Shown here: in pieces, positions 44,561 through 55,515 of the stretch
Layout: each line of letters starts with the position of its first letter
Position numbering within the stretch: the stretch's first letter is position 1
Assembly: GCA_022478985.1 (NCBI GenBank)
Contig: JAKSZP010005580.1
Span: 39,990-103,989 of the forward strand
Source of the DNA: Massospora cicadina
Lineage: Eukaryota > Entomophthoromycota > Entomophthoromycetes > Entomophthorales > Entomophthoraceae
Direction of reading: 5' to 3'
Length of the DNA stretch: 64,000 nt
Program-made: the position numbers and the translations under genes
The notes under the pieces: generated by a model
The model's input: only the letters and a program-made list of their open reading frames with translations
Told to the model about the DNA's origin: nothing
The model's database searches: none

Positions 44561-45801
44561 TTATTTGCACTGGATTGATAGTTGACTTATTGATGCTTGA
44601 TTAAGTAGTAGGGTTTTGACTCGCTCATCATCTTAAATTCTGATAGGTGTGATTTAATGCCCAGACTACAAAAGTAACATACAACTTCCTCTAAATAAAG
44701 ACAGGAACATATCAATTTAATGGAATTTTTTAAGCAGAATGAGCCAAATTGATACTAAGAAAATCTATCTTGGGTAAAATGGGAATGAAAAAAGTTAAGG
44801 GCTTGGACAATGATGGGTGAATTTCGAGGTAGATGAATAAACAAAATATATAATGGAAGATCAACAGAAAAAAATAAAAAAGGTGAGGACAGCGGGGTGG
44901 CAAGGTTTATGCGAGAATGTATTAGAGGTCAATTTATATGACCATCAACACCAAATACCAACAATTTCCCACTACTTGACCAAACATAAGGAATTGACAA
45001 TTGCTTAGCAAATGAAAACTAATAAATTTATAGTGGAATTTGATGCCTTAAACCCAGTTGAAATTGTTTTAAATATACGGCATGTACTTAATAGATGATA
45101 TACACCTTAATATATCCTTTAGAGTTTAGGTACCCATAAGCAATTATTTATACAATAAAAAGAAAATTATAAATGTTTTCCAGTTTGTAATCCTACCAAA
45201 CTATGCCTATAATAATAAAGCACCTGCTTCATTAAATTAAAATGAAGTAAAGGGGTATTCATTCTGGTTGCTTATATACCTGCATATTATCTTTCAGGAA
45301 AGCGCATTAAGCTAAGTTACAATCTGGTGATAAATTAGCATTTATGTGGATTCTAAAGATATTGCTTGGAGATCATTTTCTCTCTGTGGACGCAAGAATA
45401 AAAAACTTGGATGCAGATCAGACTGTCTTTTGTACAATAGTTAAAACTATGGCCTAACCCTTGATGAGTGATTTACATTGTTAAGTATAAGGACAACGGA
45501 GGGCATAAGGAGGTTCTTGATGAATTGCCTTCCAAAGGCAACTTCTACAAGATGCTGATTTGGGAATTAGTGACACTATCCAATGTGTCATTAGTTTTAG
45601 ACTGATATTAATTTAACAGACATTTAAACCCCATGAGCTTTGGAATAACCTGAGAGGCGAAGTAGTCCCATAATCAATTAAGATATATTGATGGCCCAAT
45701 GCCCATACATAATATATTACAAGATAAAATGATGAATGTCATTACTCTTGAGTCCTTTGGTTTGGCTTCCTCCATTTTGTAATATGGTAAATAGATACTA
45801 T
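44561..45801. other. No recognisable gene
   Basis: AT-rich, without long open frames; short retroelement-like pieces only. It borders element C. Confidence 0.4.
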
Positions 45802-46930
45802 TGTTTTTTTTGATGGTTTTTATAAGTATATACCCTTTAAAACCATCAAACCCAATAGATTACTCTCATTGATAAATCCTTTGATCCTTCCCAATTTATC
45901 TGCATAGTATGATAAATTAGATTCACCTCATAACCACTTTAATTGCGTCTAAGTAACCCAACTATTGTAGCTAATAATAGCTATGATATAATAACATTAT
46001 CGCTGATTATAGGTCCACTTGGGTGCAAAGTGGTCTCATGGCATTAACTAAATTGAACCTCTAAATTAGTGCACTAATACTAATGCACTAAGATGGAATT
46101 TTGGGTTCAATTAATGAAATTGATTTACTAAGCACTTAAACATAGATGTCCCAATAAAGGGCATACTTAGTGCTATGAAAGACCTGCTGAGTCCCAAGTT
46201 AGGGGTGCAACATCTTTATTGTTCATATATATTATTATCCTCATTTAATGTTTTTTGTTGCGTTATGACGTAGCTCTAATCGGGAAGATTTTGGTGTTGA
46301 GTTTGCAACCAATATAGTCCCAATTATGAGAGTAAAATTGCCTTCAATCAGGTTGAAACAATTGTTATTTTTAGTCAATCTATGGGCCAAATTGACTTGG
46401 GGATATTTCATGATCATTGCCATGATCAGCAGAGGACTGGCATAATATGAATGAACTCAACTAATAGATGAGTTTGGCCTATAGATGCCCAAGAGGTATA
46501 TAATACCAGCGCCTGGCCAAATAATAAAACATCATTTATCTATTGATTATTAATAACTACTGTACTTTTGTTTACTTTTTGTTGTCCATCTGTCATCTAT
46601 CTGATATTTGTTTCTGCTGCCTTACATCTATAATAGATAGTTGTGTGTTCTTATACTTCCTAAAGAGAAGTACTCATTATACCTGCTGGAAAAGTAGTCC
46701 CATTTATAAAGGAATTCTTTCCTAATTTTTTCTAAAGACGAAGGTCTTGTAATTGTTGTTGCCAGTAGAATTAAGAACGGTGAGCGTACCAGAGTTACTT
46801 AACTATTATTGAGGATTATCTGAGAATCTTACTACTGATTACAAGCAGGAGTTTCATTAAAAAGTGAGTATAGATCCTCAATTTCCTTGTTAAGTCATTA
46901 TAGCTTGCACCATCAGCTAAAAACTTAACA
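45802..46930 (+). repeat. Element C 5' LTR
   Basis: Starts TGTTTTTTTTGATGG, ends TTAACA. AGGTATATAATACC (46494-46507) is the TATA region and AATAAAACATC (46521-46531) a polyadenylation region. It aligns closely with 54384-55515. Confidence 0.9.
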
Positions 46931-46933
46931 TTT

Positions 46934-46949
46934 TGGTGCTCACTCAAAA
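46934..46949 (+). other. Element C primer-binding site
   Basis: TGGTGCTCACTCAAAA lies three bases after the LTR. The first 11 bases are the same as in element D. Confidence 0.72.
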
Positions 46950-46973
46950 ATACAAATACTTTAATATAAACAT

Positions 46974-48290
46974 GGACAAAAGCTTTTTATAATTTTCCTG
47001 AAAGTACAGCAACAATGAGATGGAAACATGTGATGTTCAGTTTATTGAACACCTTATATCAAGTCATCATGACAAAGAGTAGGGGAATGATTACTCATTA
47101 GAACTAATATTGACTGAAACAGGTCCAACTTTACCCTCTAATCCATCTGAGTTTACCCAGGCAATATCAAGGAAATGTAGGAAACCTTGTTTCTAGGAAC
47201 CATGTTGGTTCTTCAAAAATTGACCCAATCTTTGGTCTGTTTTACTATATGAAGGACCAAGCCCTGAAAAACGAGATTTATCAAAAGTACAGAGAAGCCA
47301 CCATGGCTTTGGTCCAAAGACTTCAAGAGAATCAGATCAACACATATGAATATTTGGTCAACTTTGTACAGCCATCTATCAAACATTCTCAACGCATTTT
47401 TGCATGCAAAAATCTTGAGCTTTCCCACCTCCACCGTGTCCAAGATGAGGAACGGTCAGACCAAGCTTTCTTGTTAGAGAAGCTGGATAAATGCCTTGTA
47501 GAAGTGCGAAAAGCACTTGTTTAAAACACTGGAGCCTCAGCAGAAGCTCATGGTCATATTGACGAGTTGGTAGCTCAACTTAATGAAGGTGTCCCAAAAA
47601 TAGCAACACAAGTGTTAAATAATTATGGATTCTCAAGTCAGTGAAACGGGATATTACCAACTACTGCATCAGACTTGAGAAGCAGTACCATTAAGTAGCA
47701 TATAATACAGAAAATCTCCTACAACAGGGTCATGATTCAAGGGAAACCCTCCAAGAGTTGGAAGAAAGATATGTCAGATTGGAAGACTATATCCGGACTA
47801 AATTTGCAGCTACTTAAATGGATATTGAGGCTTTATCTCAGTTACCTCCCGTTACAGTAGACCAACCAGACAATTCAGATATTAAGGCTGAATTAGCAAT
47901 GTATGGTCAACTATTTCCGAACTCCATACTTCTAGTACCATCTTAGCTAATGAGAAAAATAATATAGAGAGATGACTATCTCTTGCTAACACTAGAATGA
48001 AGAGAATGTCAGAAGAAATGAAAGCACTTTCAGCACAACAGGCATTAGTTGAAGCAGATCTATCTCAAGTTAACAAGAAAGAGAACCTTAAGATTAATAG
48101 TTGCAAGTGTGCGACCAATCTTGGGGGAGGGGAGGATGAAGATGCGGTCCCAAAGACATGCAAAGTTGTGCTTCAGAAGCCTGTCAATCCTGATTTCAGA
48201 AAACAGAATCAAGCAATTATGAAGCTTATCATGAAACAGATGAAGTCTATGGAACTGATGTATCAAATACACGAAATATTCTACATGTAC
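46974..48290 (+). pseudogene. Element C gag, N-terminal coiled-coil part
   Basis: The first ATG after the primer site is at 46974. Readable parts at 47249-47524 and 47997-48293 are rich in Glu, Gln, Lys and Leu in heptad-like spacing, e.g. LVQRLQENQINTYEYLVNF and EERSDQAFLLEKLDKCLVEV, and suggest long coiled coils, as in the N termini of gag of A and B. Several stops interrupt it. Confidence 0.55.
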
Positions 48291-48383
48291 TGACCTCTAT
48301 GCCCACACCAAGCCACTCACAACATCCTATTATGCCCAAAGGTTCTCCAAGTCGGTCAAACTTGAGGAGAGAAACCGCCTCTC

Positions 48384-49498
48384 TTGTTAGGGACTCAGGA
48401 AGAGATGAATACAAAACTTTTAAATTTGCTTAGATTTGATAAAGAAGGCAATATATACTCCTTCCTAAAGCCTTTTGAGAAGGCCATGAGAGGAGCGTCT
48501 GATCATGCAAAAGGTATAGCCCTCATCAATTGTTTGGATTCTCACAGCGTAGACCTCAAAACGCCCTATTTAGGGGAAGATTGGTCTTACGATGAGGCCA
48601 AACAGGCTGTTATTAAGGAATTTGGTTTGCCTAAAAAGCTGTCAATCCAAAAGATAGAGCTTTTGAATATTGAGTTCAGACCCAATGAGTCCATAAAAGA
48701 CTTTGTCGACTGAATTTATCATGAAGCCCAAGTGCTCCTCAGATCAAATATTATGACCAAATTTAATGAAAAATTGCCATGGAACATGTCGTGCAGCCTT
48801 ATGATAATTTGGAACAAGTAATGATTCCAGATTTCAATCATGATACAGAAACAAATAGACTTGTGGACTCTTATGCCGGTGTGCAAGAAGTTTTGAGGCG
48901 CCAAATTGGCCAAACAATCAGCAGCAGGTGCATCCTCAACAGAAAAATAGTAGTACAATTCATGATCAAGAGTCTAGTACTAAAAAAAATTCATGATCAA
49001 GAGAGAACTGGGAATTCTAATGACCAGAGATCCAACTTTACCAAACCTAATGCCATCAATTACCATTGTTGTGGTAGAAAAGGGAACTTTGTCAATAAGT
49101 GTTATACCGAATGGATGCAAAATCAGGAGTTAGTGTGGCATATAAAGTTGAAAAGGACTCATAATCTGGAAAAGGGCAGGTGGAGTAGAGGCGGAATGCT
49201 CTACTACCACCCATCATACCAAAACATTCTTCCCAATCCTAGAAAGCTTTTTGTGTCAGATTCAATTAATGAAGATTCCTTGCATCGTATTATGGCCAAC
49301 AATGTACACATGGTCACAAAAAAATTCCAAAAAGGCCAAAAATCAGGTGAATCTTCAGAAGAAGCCCAAATAGAGGTGGCTAAACCATATGTTAAGCAAA
49401 TTATGGACTACGGCCTTGATCCTCATACTACTTGCTCCTGTGATCTGCCCTCTTTAAAAGATGTACAGGTCACAATACCCATACAGACTCTAGCGTAA
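48384..49498 (+). pseudogene. Element C gag, capsid and zinc-knuckle part
   Basis: 48384-48713 holds a Ty3-type capsid signature: FLKPFEKAMRG, WSYDEAKQAVIKEFG and EFRPNESIKDFVD, with a following YHEAQVLL after a stop. Then come a glutamine-rich linker and a CCHC zinc knuckle near 49063-49100 (CCGRKGNFVNKC, with N in place of H). Microinsertion 5 sits in the linker and adds 31 nt, shifting the frame; the reading on the two sides fits one frame when the insert is ignored. The end (to 49498) has a PHTTCSCDLPSL segment of unknown role. Confidence 0.72.
48957..49003 (+). mobile_element. Microinsertion 5: 15-bp A-tailed insert with 16-bp target duplication
   Basis: AATTCATGATCAAGAG stands at 48957-48972 and 48988-49003. 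The insert is TCTAGTACT plus A6, with two further A residues shared with the target. It is the shortest of the five, with only nine bases besides the A tail. Duplication perfect. Confidence 0.87.
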
Positions 49499-49589
49499 AA
49501 CTTCCTTAAAATATGTTCTTGCCTCAAATCACACTTGGAGTTGGGAAACTCTGAATCTATTCACCTAATAACCACTTCTGAACCATACT

Positions 49590-50110
49590 CTGAGTGTACT
49601 TATGCTAATATTGGTGTCAATAAAGTCCATGTTTGGGTTATTATAGACAGTGGAGCTTCTTTAAATATATCAGCACTAAGTAGGTGAAGAAGTTGGGAAT
49701 AGTCCGGATGTTATCCATGATCAAGAATATGGCACTGCGGGAACACATACCACCAGAACCCTTGGGGCATATAGTGCCTTACCTATAAGATTTAGATCTA
49801 TAGTAGTATCTGCCACGGCTATAGTTTTGCCTAATCAGAACTATAAGGTCCTTACTGGAACCCAAAATTATGAGAAGATATCAAAATGTTACTAGTCATA
49901 AGGATGACACCTTAACCATCCTAAACCAAACCATCCCAATTTACTATACAAAAGGCGCAAAATTGGGGATTAAAAAGCCTAATCAGTTTATTAATTTAAC
50001 CTACCAAGATGGAAAAATCCCTATTGAATACTCTAAATTGAAGCGCCATATCAAGGCCCTGCCAATGCAAATCCATGAGTCTAAGGGAATGCCCCTTTGA
50101 GCAAACAGGG
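49590..50110 (+). pseudogene. Element C protease
   Basis: VWVIIDSGASLNIS is encoded around 49630-49675, with an intact DSGA active site at 49646-49657. A VLTGTQNY-like block near 49850 corresponds to the C-terminal part in B. A frameshift near 49860 leads into 49870-50100, which ends with IPIEYSKLKRH, similar to element B near 31640. Inactive copy. Confidence 0.65.
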
Positions 50111-50419
50111 AGCTAACTGTGGACTCTGGAATGCAGGATGTAGTACTGACTGAGCTAAAATTCAAATCCCAGAAGGGCTCTATGGAGAAGTTTATCAACC
50201 TTGGTCCCAAACTCAACTCAAACCTAATGTGGCGCCTGGTATAATTATTCCTGGACATCAAGAAATTAGTGTCCTCTGCGCAAACATACAGAATTGAACA
50301 ACTATATCTAAAAACCAGGTGGTTGCCTATCTCCATTTGATTTTTATAACGGAGATTAAGTCTTTCCATGATTTTGGAACCCTGGATGAGCTAGAGCTTC
50401 CCAATGATGAGTTGAATTA

Positions 50420-51575
50420 TTTTCATATTATCATACCTGTGGCTGATTTAGGGGAACTAAATGAACAGGAAAAGGACTGAGACCTAGGATTTTTCGAGAA
50501 ATACCATGAAATATTCGCCATTGACGATTTTGACTTGGGATGTGCAGGAGTAACCCATACAATAGATACTGGGGATCTTTTATTATTTAATTTAAGCTGA
50601 TTAGGCTTTTGAAAGCTTCTAAGAGGTTGTGTCAAAGGAGATTAAGGAACTTCTCAACCACGGTATGTTGATACCATCCAAGGGTCCACAGGCTTCCCCA
50701 ATTTTTATTGTAAAAAAAGTTGGGAGCAACATGGTTGTTATTGACTAAAGAAGCTTAACAACATTACAAAAAAGGATTCATATCCTATACCACATATTGC
50801 CAATGCCCTAGACAGGCTTGGGGTTGCAAAGTCATTCTCAGCGATGGATTTAATTAGCAGAAATTGGCAAATTGACCCGCCTGAAGCTGAGCGAGAAAAG
50901 TGCGCTATTATTACCCAAAAAGGGTTATTTCAACTAATGAGGATGATTCAAGGACTCTGTAATGCTCCAGCAACCTTCCAGAGAGCGATGGACACTACAC
51001 TGGGAGATCTCAAATTGTTTGTGTACTAGTATACCTAGACAATATAAACGTCTTCAGCACACCTTTGATGAACATTGGAACACCTGGAGGAGGATTTAGA
51101 GATTAGCAGCTGCAAACTTGAAGATCAAGCCCTGGAAGTGTCAATCCTCTAAGGACCAACTGGAATAACTTAGGTTTGTGTTTGATAAAGAAGGTCTTCA
51201 TCCACAACCGGCCAAATTGGAAGCAATATCTAAGATGAAGAGGCCCAAATTCAAGCGAGACATTTTTGTATTTTGGGCATGATCTGGTACTATCCCCGAT
51301 TTATTGCTGACTTTGCTCAAATTGGAGAGCCCTTGTTTTATTTACTTAAGGGTAAGGCCCCTTTTGAGTGGAATTTGGCCTGCCAGGAGGCATTTGACCA
51401 GCTTAATTCAGCTCTAATAGTCACACCAGTGTTGTGCTATCCTGACTTTGACCAGGAGTTTGTTGTCCAGACAGATTCATCATTAACAGCAATTGGAGCC
51501 GTTTTGTCCCAAGTTGGAGAAGATGGCAAAGAACACCTAGTAGCCTATGCTAGTCAGACCCTAAATGCCATGTGA
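50420..51575 (+). pseudogene. Element C reverse transcriptase and connection
   Basis: Blocks in order: KEIKELLNHGMLIPSKGP (about 50636-50690), MDLISRNWQIDPPEAEREKCA (from 50844), and the catalytic block at 51032-51043 reading YLDN instead of YLDD, a lost aspartate. Then YYPRFIADFAQIGEPLF and PFEWNLACQEAFDQLNSAL (51273-51575), the standard link to RNase H. Stops and frameshifts occur near 50748, 51029 and 51100-51270. Confidence 0.78.
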
Positions 51576-51928
51576 GAAATTATACTGTAACAGAAAGGGA
51601 ATGTCTGGAAGATATATATGCCTATAAACAATTCCAAGTATACCTTCATGGAATGCATTTTACCGTGGTTACTGATCACACATCCTTAAGCTGGCCTAAT
51701 AATTTTAAGGAGCCAGAAGGACGTTTGGCTCGCTGGGCACCTAATCTGAAAGCTTATGACTATACTATCAAGCATCAAGCTGATGCTAAGCATCAGAATA
51801 GTGATTGTTTGTCTCTTCTGCCCATCATGGCAACCCTCTGCCAGCCTGCGGATGCCTTAAACAGAAGATGGTTATTGGAGTTTTTTCTGATGAGCCCATA
51901 CCAGTGCAGAAAATTCTCTCTGAATTAA
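51572..51928 (+). pseudogene. Element C RNase H
   Basis: Open frame with NYTVTERECLEDIYAYKQF, FTVVTDHTSLSW and EPEGRLARWAPNLKAYDYTI, then H-Q-A-D-A-K-H-Q-N-S-D, the classical end of the Ty3/gypsy RNase H (normally G-K-x-H-x-N-A-D). The preceding frame already contains VVQTDSSLTAIGAVLSQ (from about 51462) with the first active-site Asp. One frame change at about 51570 separates the halves. Confidence 0.8.
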
Positions 51929-52019
51929 AGAAAGGATACATACACTAAAAAAGGAGTCTTACCAAGGTGATTGATGGGGAGAAATATATTTCTCTGTCTC
52001 TTGGCCTGAGAATATTTAA

Positions 52020-53020
52020 TTTTAGCTTCTCATAAGGCCACCATCCATGGAGGCTTCAATAAAACAAAGGAGCAACTCAAGCAAAGTTATTATTAGGAAT
52101 CAATACACTTTGACATCCATGAAACTTTGAGTTGTTGCCAAGAGTTCCAAGGTGAAAAACACTTTCAAAAAGCTTCTTCATACCATCTTGTTCTTCAAAA
52201 ATTCGCTTGGCACACTATTAAAGATGTGGTTGGACCTCTCCTAATTAGCAATGTGAAAGCCAAGTATAATATTGTGGCAATTGATCACTTGAAAAAATGG
52301 GTCAAAGACAGGGCTGTTCGGGACTTAGGAGCTTCAACAACTTCTAAATTTATCATGAAGCAAGTTATTCATTAGCACATATGTAATCAATTCATATTAA
52401 TGAATAATGACACAAATTTCACCGCAGTTATTCTTCAGAAGCTCAATGAGTTAATGGTAGTGCATGGTGCTTTGTCAACTCAATACCACCCAGAAACAAA
52501 TGGTGCAGTGGAACGAGTTATTGATATACTTGTCAATATCCTAAGAAAGCTGACTTCTCAGAAGCCCTTCAAATGGAATACATTACTAAGTTCGGCCATT
52601 TTTGCTGATAACATCTCTTACCATTAGGACACATAGATGTCTCCTTTCCAACTTCTATATGGGAAGCAACCAGCCTTACTGCCATTGTTGTATTCCTTGC
52701 TATAACCCCAAGAATTAAGTTATTCTCAGTATGTTGAGAGGATTGCAGAAACCTTAATTAAACTGAAGCACAGGACTACAAATATAACTTTAGACTTTGT
52801 AAAACCTGAAATGAAAAAGATTAAAAAACAGATACAATTTACAAAAAATTGCGTGGGGGATGAGGTATTATCTTGTAATACCCATGGTTTAGGCCAAACT
52901 CACAAGTTAAATCGCATTTGAGTTGGCCCATTTGACGTTATGGAGAAGACTTTGAACTTCTCTTACACTATTAAGGATAAAAATTTGGGACATGTCTATA
53001 ATTGGTCCATGATAAGTTCT
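52020..53020 (+). pseudogene. Element C integrase
   Basis: The zinc-finger region is recognised by CCQEFQ (52131 on, one cysteine lost). Core blocks are KDVVGPL (first Asp), a MNNDTNF segment in place of S-D-N-G-T-N-F, and NGAVERVIDILVNILRKL with the catalytic Glu (about 52500-52550). MSPFQLLYGKQPALLP (about 52640) and a C-terminal VGPFDVMEK block follow. Stops at 52374 and 52625 break it. No chromodomain. Confidence 0.75.
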
Positions 53021-53039
53021 TATTAAAGTTTATGGAGAG

Positions 53040-53512
53040 GGCCAACTAGATGAAAAAATAAGTATATACAATTATAAGAAAATAAAAGATTTGAAAATAA
53101 ATAATAAGAAGAAGAAAAAAGAATAATAGTAAAAAAAATTATAATATTTTATATTACAAGTAATAATAGATTGGTAAATTTTATTGAATAATAAAGGTTT
53201 TTATTCCTCCACTTCGAGGAGGGGAGGTGACTTGGGACCTGATTCTTCATTTTTGTGTGCCAATTTGGCCCAATCTAGTTGCTGTGCAACAAGGAAAAGG
53301 GTCATAGCGTCATAAAGCCAGATGTGCCATGTACTTGTTGTAGATGACTCCTAGCAAACAATTGGAAGGGAAGGCACAAAACTGTTGATGGTTATCTGAT
53401 CAAGCCTGCAATTGGGTGGGAAACAAGCGCCCAGGAAATAGTTAACCAAGAAATCAGTTATTTACTGATATATATCCGTGGTTGACAGTTGGACACAATA
53501 AACTTGAGATTC
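53040..53512. other. Element C post-integrase region
   Basis: A-rich text followed at 53205-53230 by CCACTTCGAGGAGGGGAGG, a purine run like a polypurine tract but 1.15 kb before the 3' LTR. Element A has a comparable purine run about 1.75 kb before its LTR (37665-37690). A second, internal polypurine tract is therefore possible. The tract next to the LTR is AATGGGGGAAA (54373-54383). Confidence 0.45.
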
Positions 53513-54330
53513 TCACCAAACAATAAGAGAGGGAACATGCAAAAGCTGGCCTGAGGCCATCTGGTCAGGAAAGATACTCATAAGATGGCCGAGTAAGGCC
53601 ATCCTAGGAAGATAGTTGTCAGTGCTATCTTGGTGCAAGGCTTCAAAGGCTGCCCAAATGGCCGAGCAGAAATGAACATTCTGGACATTGCGCATATTTA
53701 GACCCAAGGAGGAAACAAAATCGGGCCAATTTTATAGTGGCACAGACCAGGAACTAAGAACCTCCTCCACAAAGCGGTGACCTGAACAAAATCTTGAGGT
53801 CATATGGTGGGATCCTCGGCAAGCAAAAGATGAATAAAGTTAAATAGCCTCCCTTATTTAGCCCTCAAAACATTAAGTTGTTGACCATGACGAGAATAGT
53901 TGGATAAACCCAACACCACATTGTAAGTTCAAGCTATTAGGAAATGGCTGAGCACAAAGATAAACTCCACCAGAAGTTTGACATCCTGATATATTAATTG
54001 AAGCAAAAAGGTTAGCTCTCTGGGATCAAAAGAACGCCCAAAAGTGTCTGCCAGAACAATTGTTGATGTATGAGACTGAAGTTTGTACCCTATCAATCCT
54101 TGAGTAAAATTAACAGCCAGGATAACCTCTTATTTGACAATGGTCTCAGGTCAAGTTAATGTTATGAAAGTTGGTGCAGGAACAAGATGACCCAAAAGAG
54201 ATGCTCGGAGAGAACCCATGAACATATGCATATGCATAGTTCTATCTAATTGATCAAATTGATGCCAATGTTTGGGTTCAAGTGAGGCAACAAAATTGTG
54301 GTACGTTGAGGAAGAACTGTCTTCAGACAT
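53513..54330 (-). pseudogene. Element C antisense reading frame
   Basis: A minus-strand frame begins at ATG 54330, only 54 bp from the 3' LTR, and can be followed for about 270 codons to the stop at 53513, with a few stops and frame changes (near 54160, 54130, 53940 and 53800-53710). The start reads MSEDSSSTYHNFVASL; the end reads ALLGHLMSIFPDQMASGQLL. The start and a middle Leu/Phe-rich block line up with the antisense frame of element A. Sense-strand reading of the same stretch is full of stops. The LTR could supply an antisense promoter. Function unknown; accessory antisense genes are known in some retroviruses and some plant Ty3/gypsy elements. Confidence 0.6.
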
Positions 54331-54383
54331 TAGAGATGAATTCAGGTAGTCTCAGGGTTTATTTTTCATTCAAATGGGGGAAA

Positions 54384-55515
54384 TGTTAGATTTTGATGAT
54401 TGACTCAAAAATAAACCCCTTTGAGAAAACCATCAATGCTAATAAATTACTCCCAATGATGAATCCTTTGATCCTTCCCAATTTATCTGCATAGTCTGAT
54501 AAGTCATATTCACCTCATAACCGCTTTAATTGCATCCAAGTAGCCCAATTATCATAGATAATAGATGCTATGATATAACTACATTATGGCTGATTATGGG
54601 TCCACTTGGGTGCAAAGTGGTCTCATGGCAAAAATAAATTGAACCTCCTAAATTGCACTAATACTAATGCACTAAGACGGAATTTTGGGTTCAATTAATG
54701 AAATTGATTTTTAAGCACTTAAACATAGATGTCCCAATAAAGGGCATACTTAGTGTTATGAAAGACCTGCTGAGTCCCAAGTTAGGGGTGCAAAATCTTT
54801 ATTGTTCATATATATTATTATCCTCATTTAGTGTTTTTTGTTGCGTTATGACGTAGCTCTAATCGGGAAGATTTTGGTGTTGAGTTTGCAACCAAAATAG
54901 TCCCAATTATGAGAATAAAATTGCCTATAATCAGGCTGAAACAATTGTTATTTTTAGTCAATATATGGGCCAAATTAACTTGGGGATATTTCATGATTAT
55001 TTCCATGATAAGCAGATGATTGGCATAATATTAATGAACTCAACTAATAGATGAGTTTGTCCAGGAGATGCTTGTGAGGTATATAATACCAGCGCCTGGA
55101 CAATTAATAAAACATCATTTATCTATTTTTCATTAATAACTACTATACTTTACTTTATTAATTTTTATTGTCCATATGTCATCTATCTGATATTTGTTTC
55201 TGCTGCCTTTACATCTATAATAGATAGTTGTGTGTTCTTATACTTCCTAAAGAGAAGTACTCATTCTACCTGCTGGAAAAGTAGTCCCATTTATAAAGGA
55301 ATTCTTTCCTAATTTTTCTAAAGACAGAAGGTCTTGTAATTGTTGCCAGTAGAATTAAGAACGGTGGGCGTACCAGAGTTACTTCACTATTAATGAGGAT
55401 TATCTGAGAATCTATTTACTGATTACAAGCAGGAGTTTCATTAGAAAAGTGAGTATAGATCCTTGATTTTCTTGAAAATTTATTATATCTTGCACCATCG
55501 GCTAAAAACTCAATA
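54384..55515 (+). repeat. Element C 3' LTR
   Basis: Starts TGTTAGATTTTGATG, preceded by AATGGGGGAAA. It matches the 5' LTR closely across its length, e.g. the 30-odd bases around GCGTTATGACGTAGCTC. It ends CTCAATA, where the 5' copy has CTTAACA. Confidence 0.9.

Larger units (their letters stand above)
45802..55515 (+). mobile_element. Element C: Ty3/gypsy-type LTR retrotransposon with antisense frame
   Basis: LTRs of about 1.13 kb (45802-46930 and 54384-55515) flank primer site, gag with coiled coils and zinc knuckle, protease, RT, RNase H and integrase, then an antisense frame. Flanking 5-bp sequences ACTAT (45797-45801) and ACTGT (55516-55520) differ by one transition and are a probable target duplication. 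The length of 9.7 kb is large for this group, owing to long LTRs, a long gag and the antisense region. It is inactive, but the most completely readable plus-strand copy here. Confidence 0.9.

Noticed and set aside
15764..48987. Microinsertions interpreted as introns (introners) or as slippage of A/T runs
   Set aside because: They are far too short for introns, lack GT...AG ends, share a specific 9-18 base core, and carry long flanking duplications, which slippage does not make.
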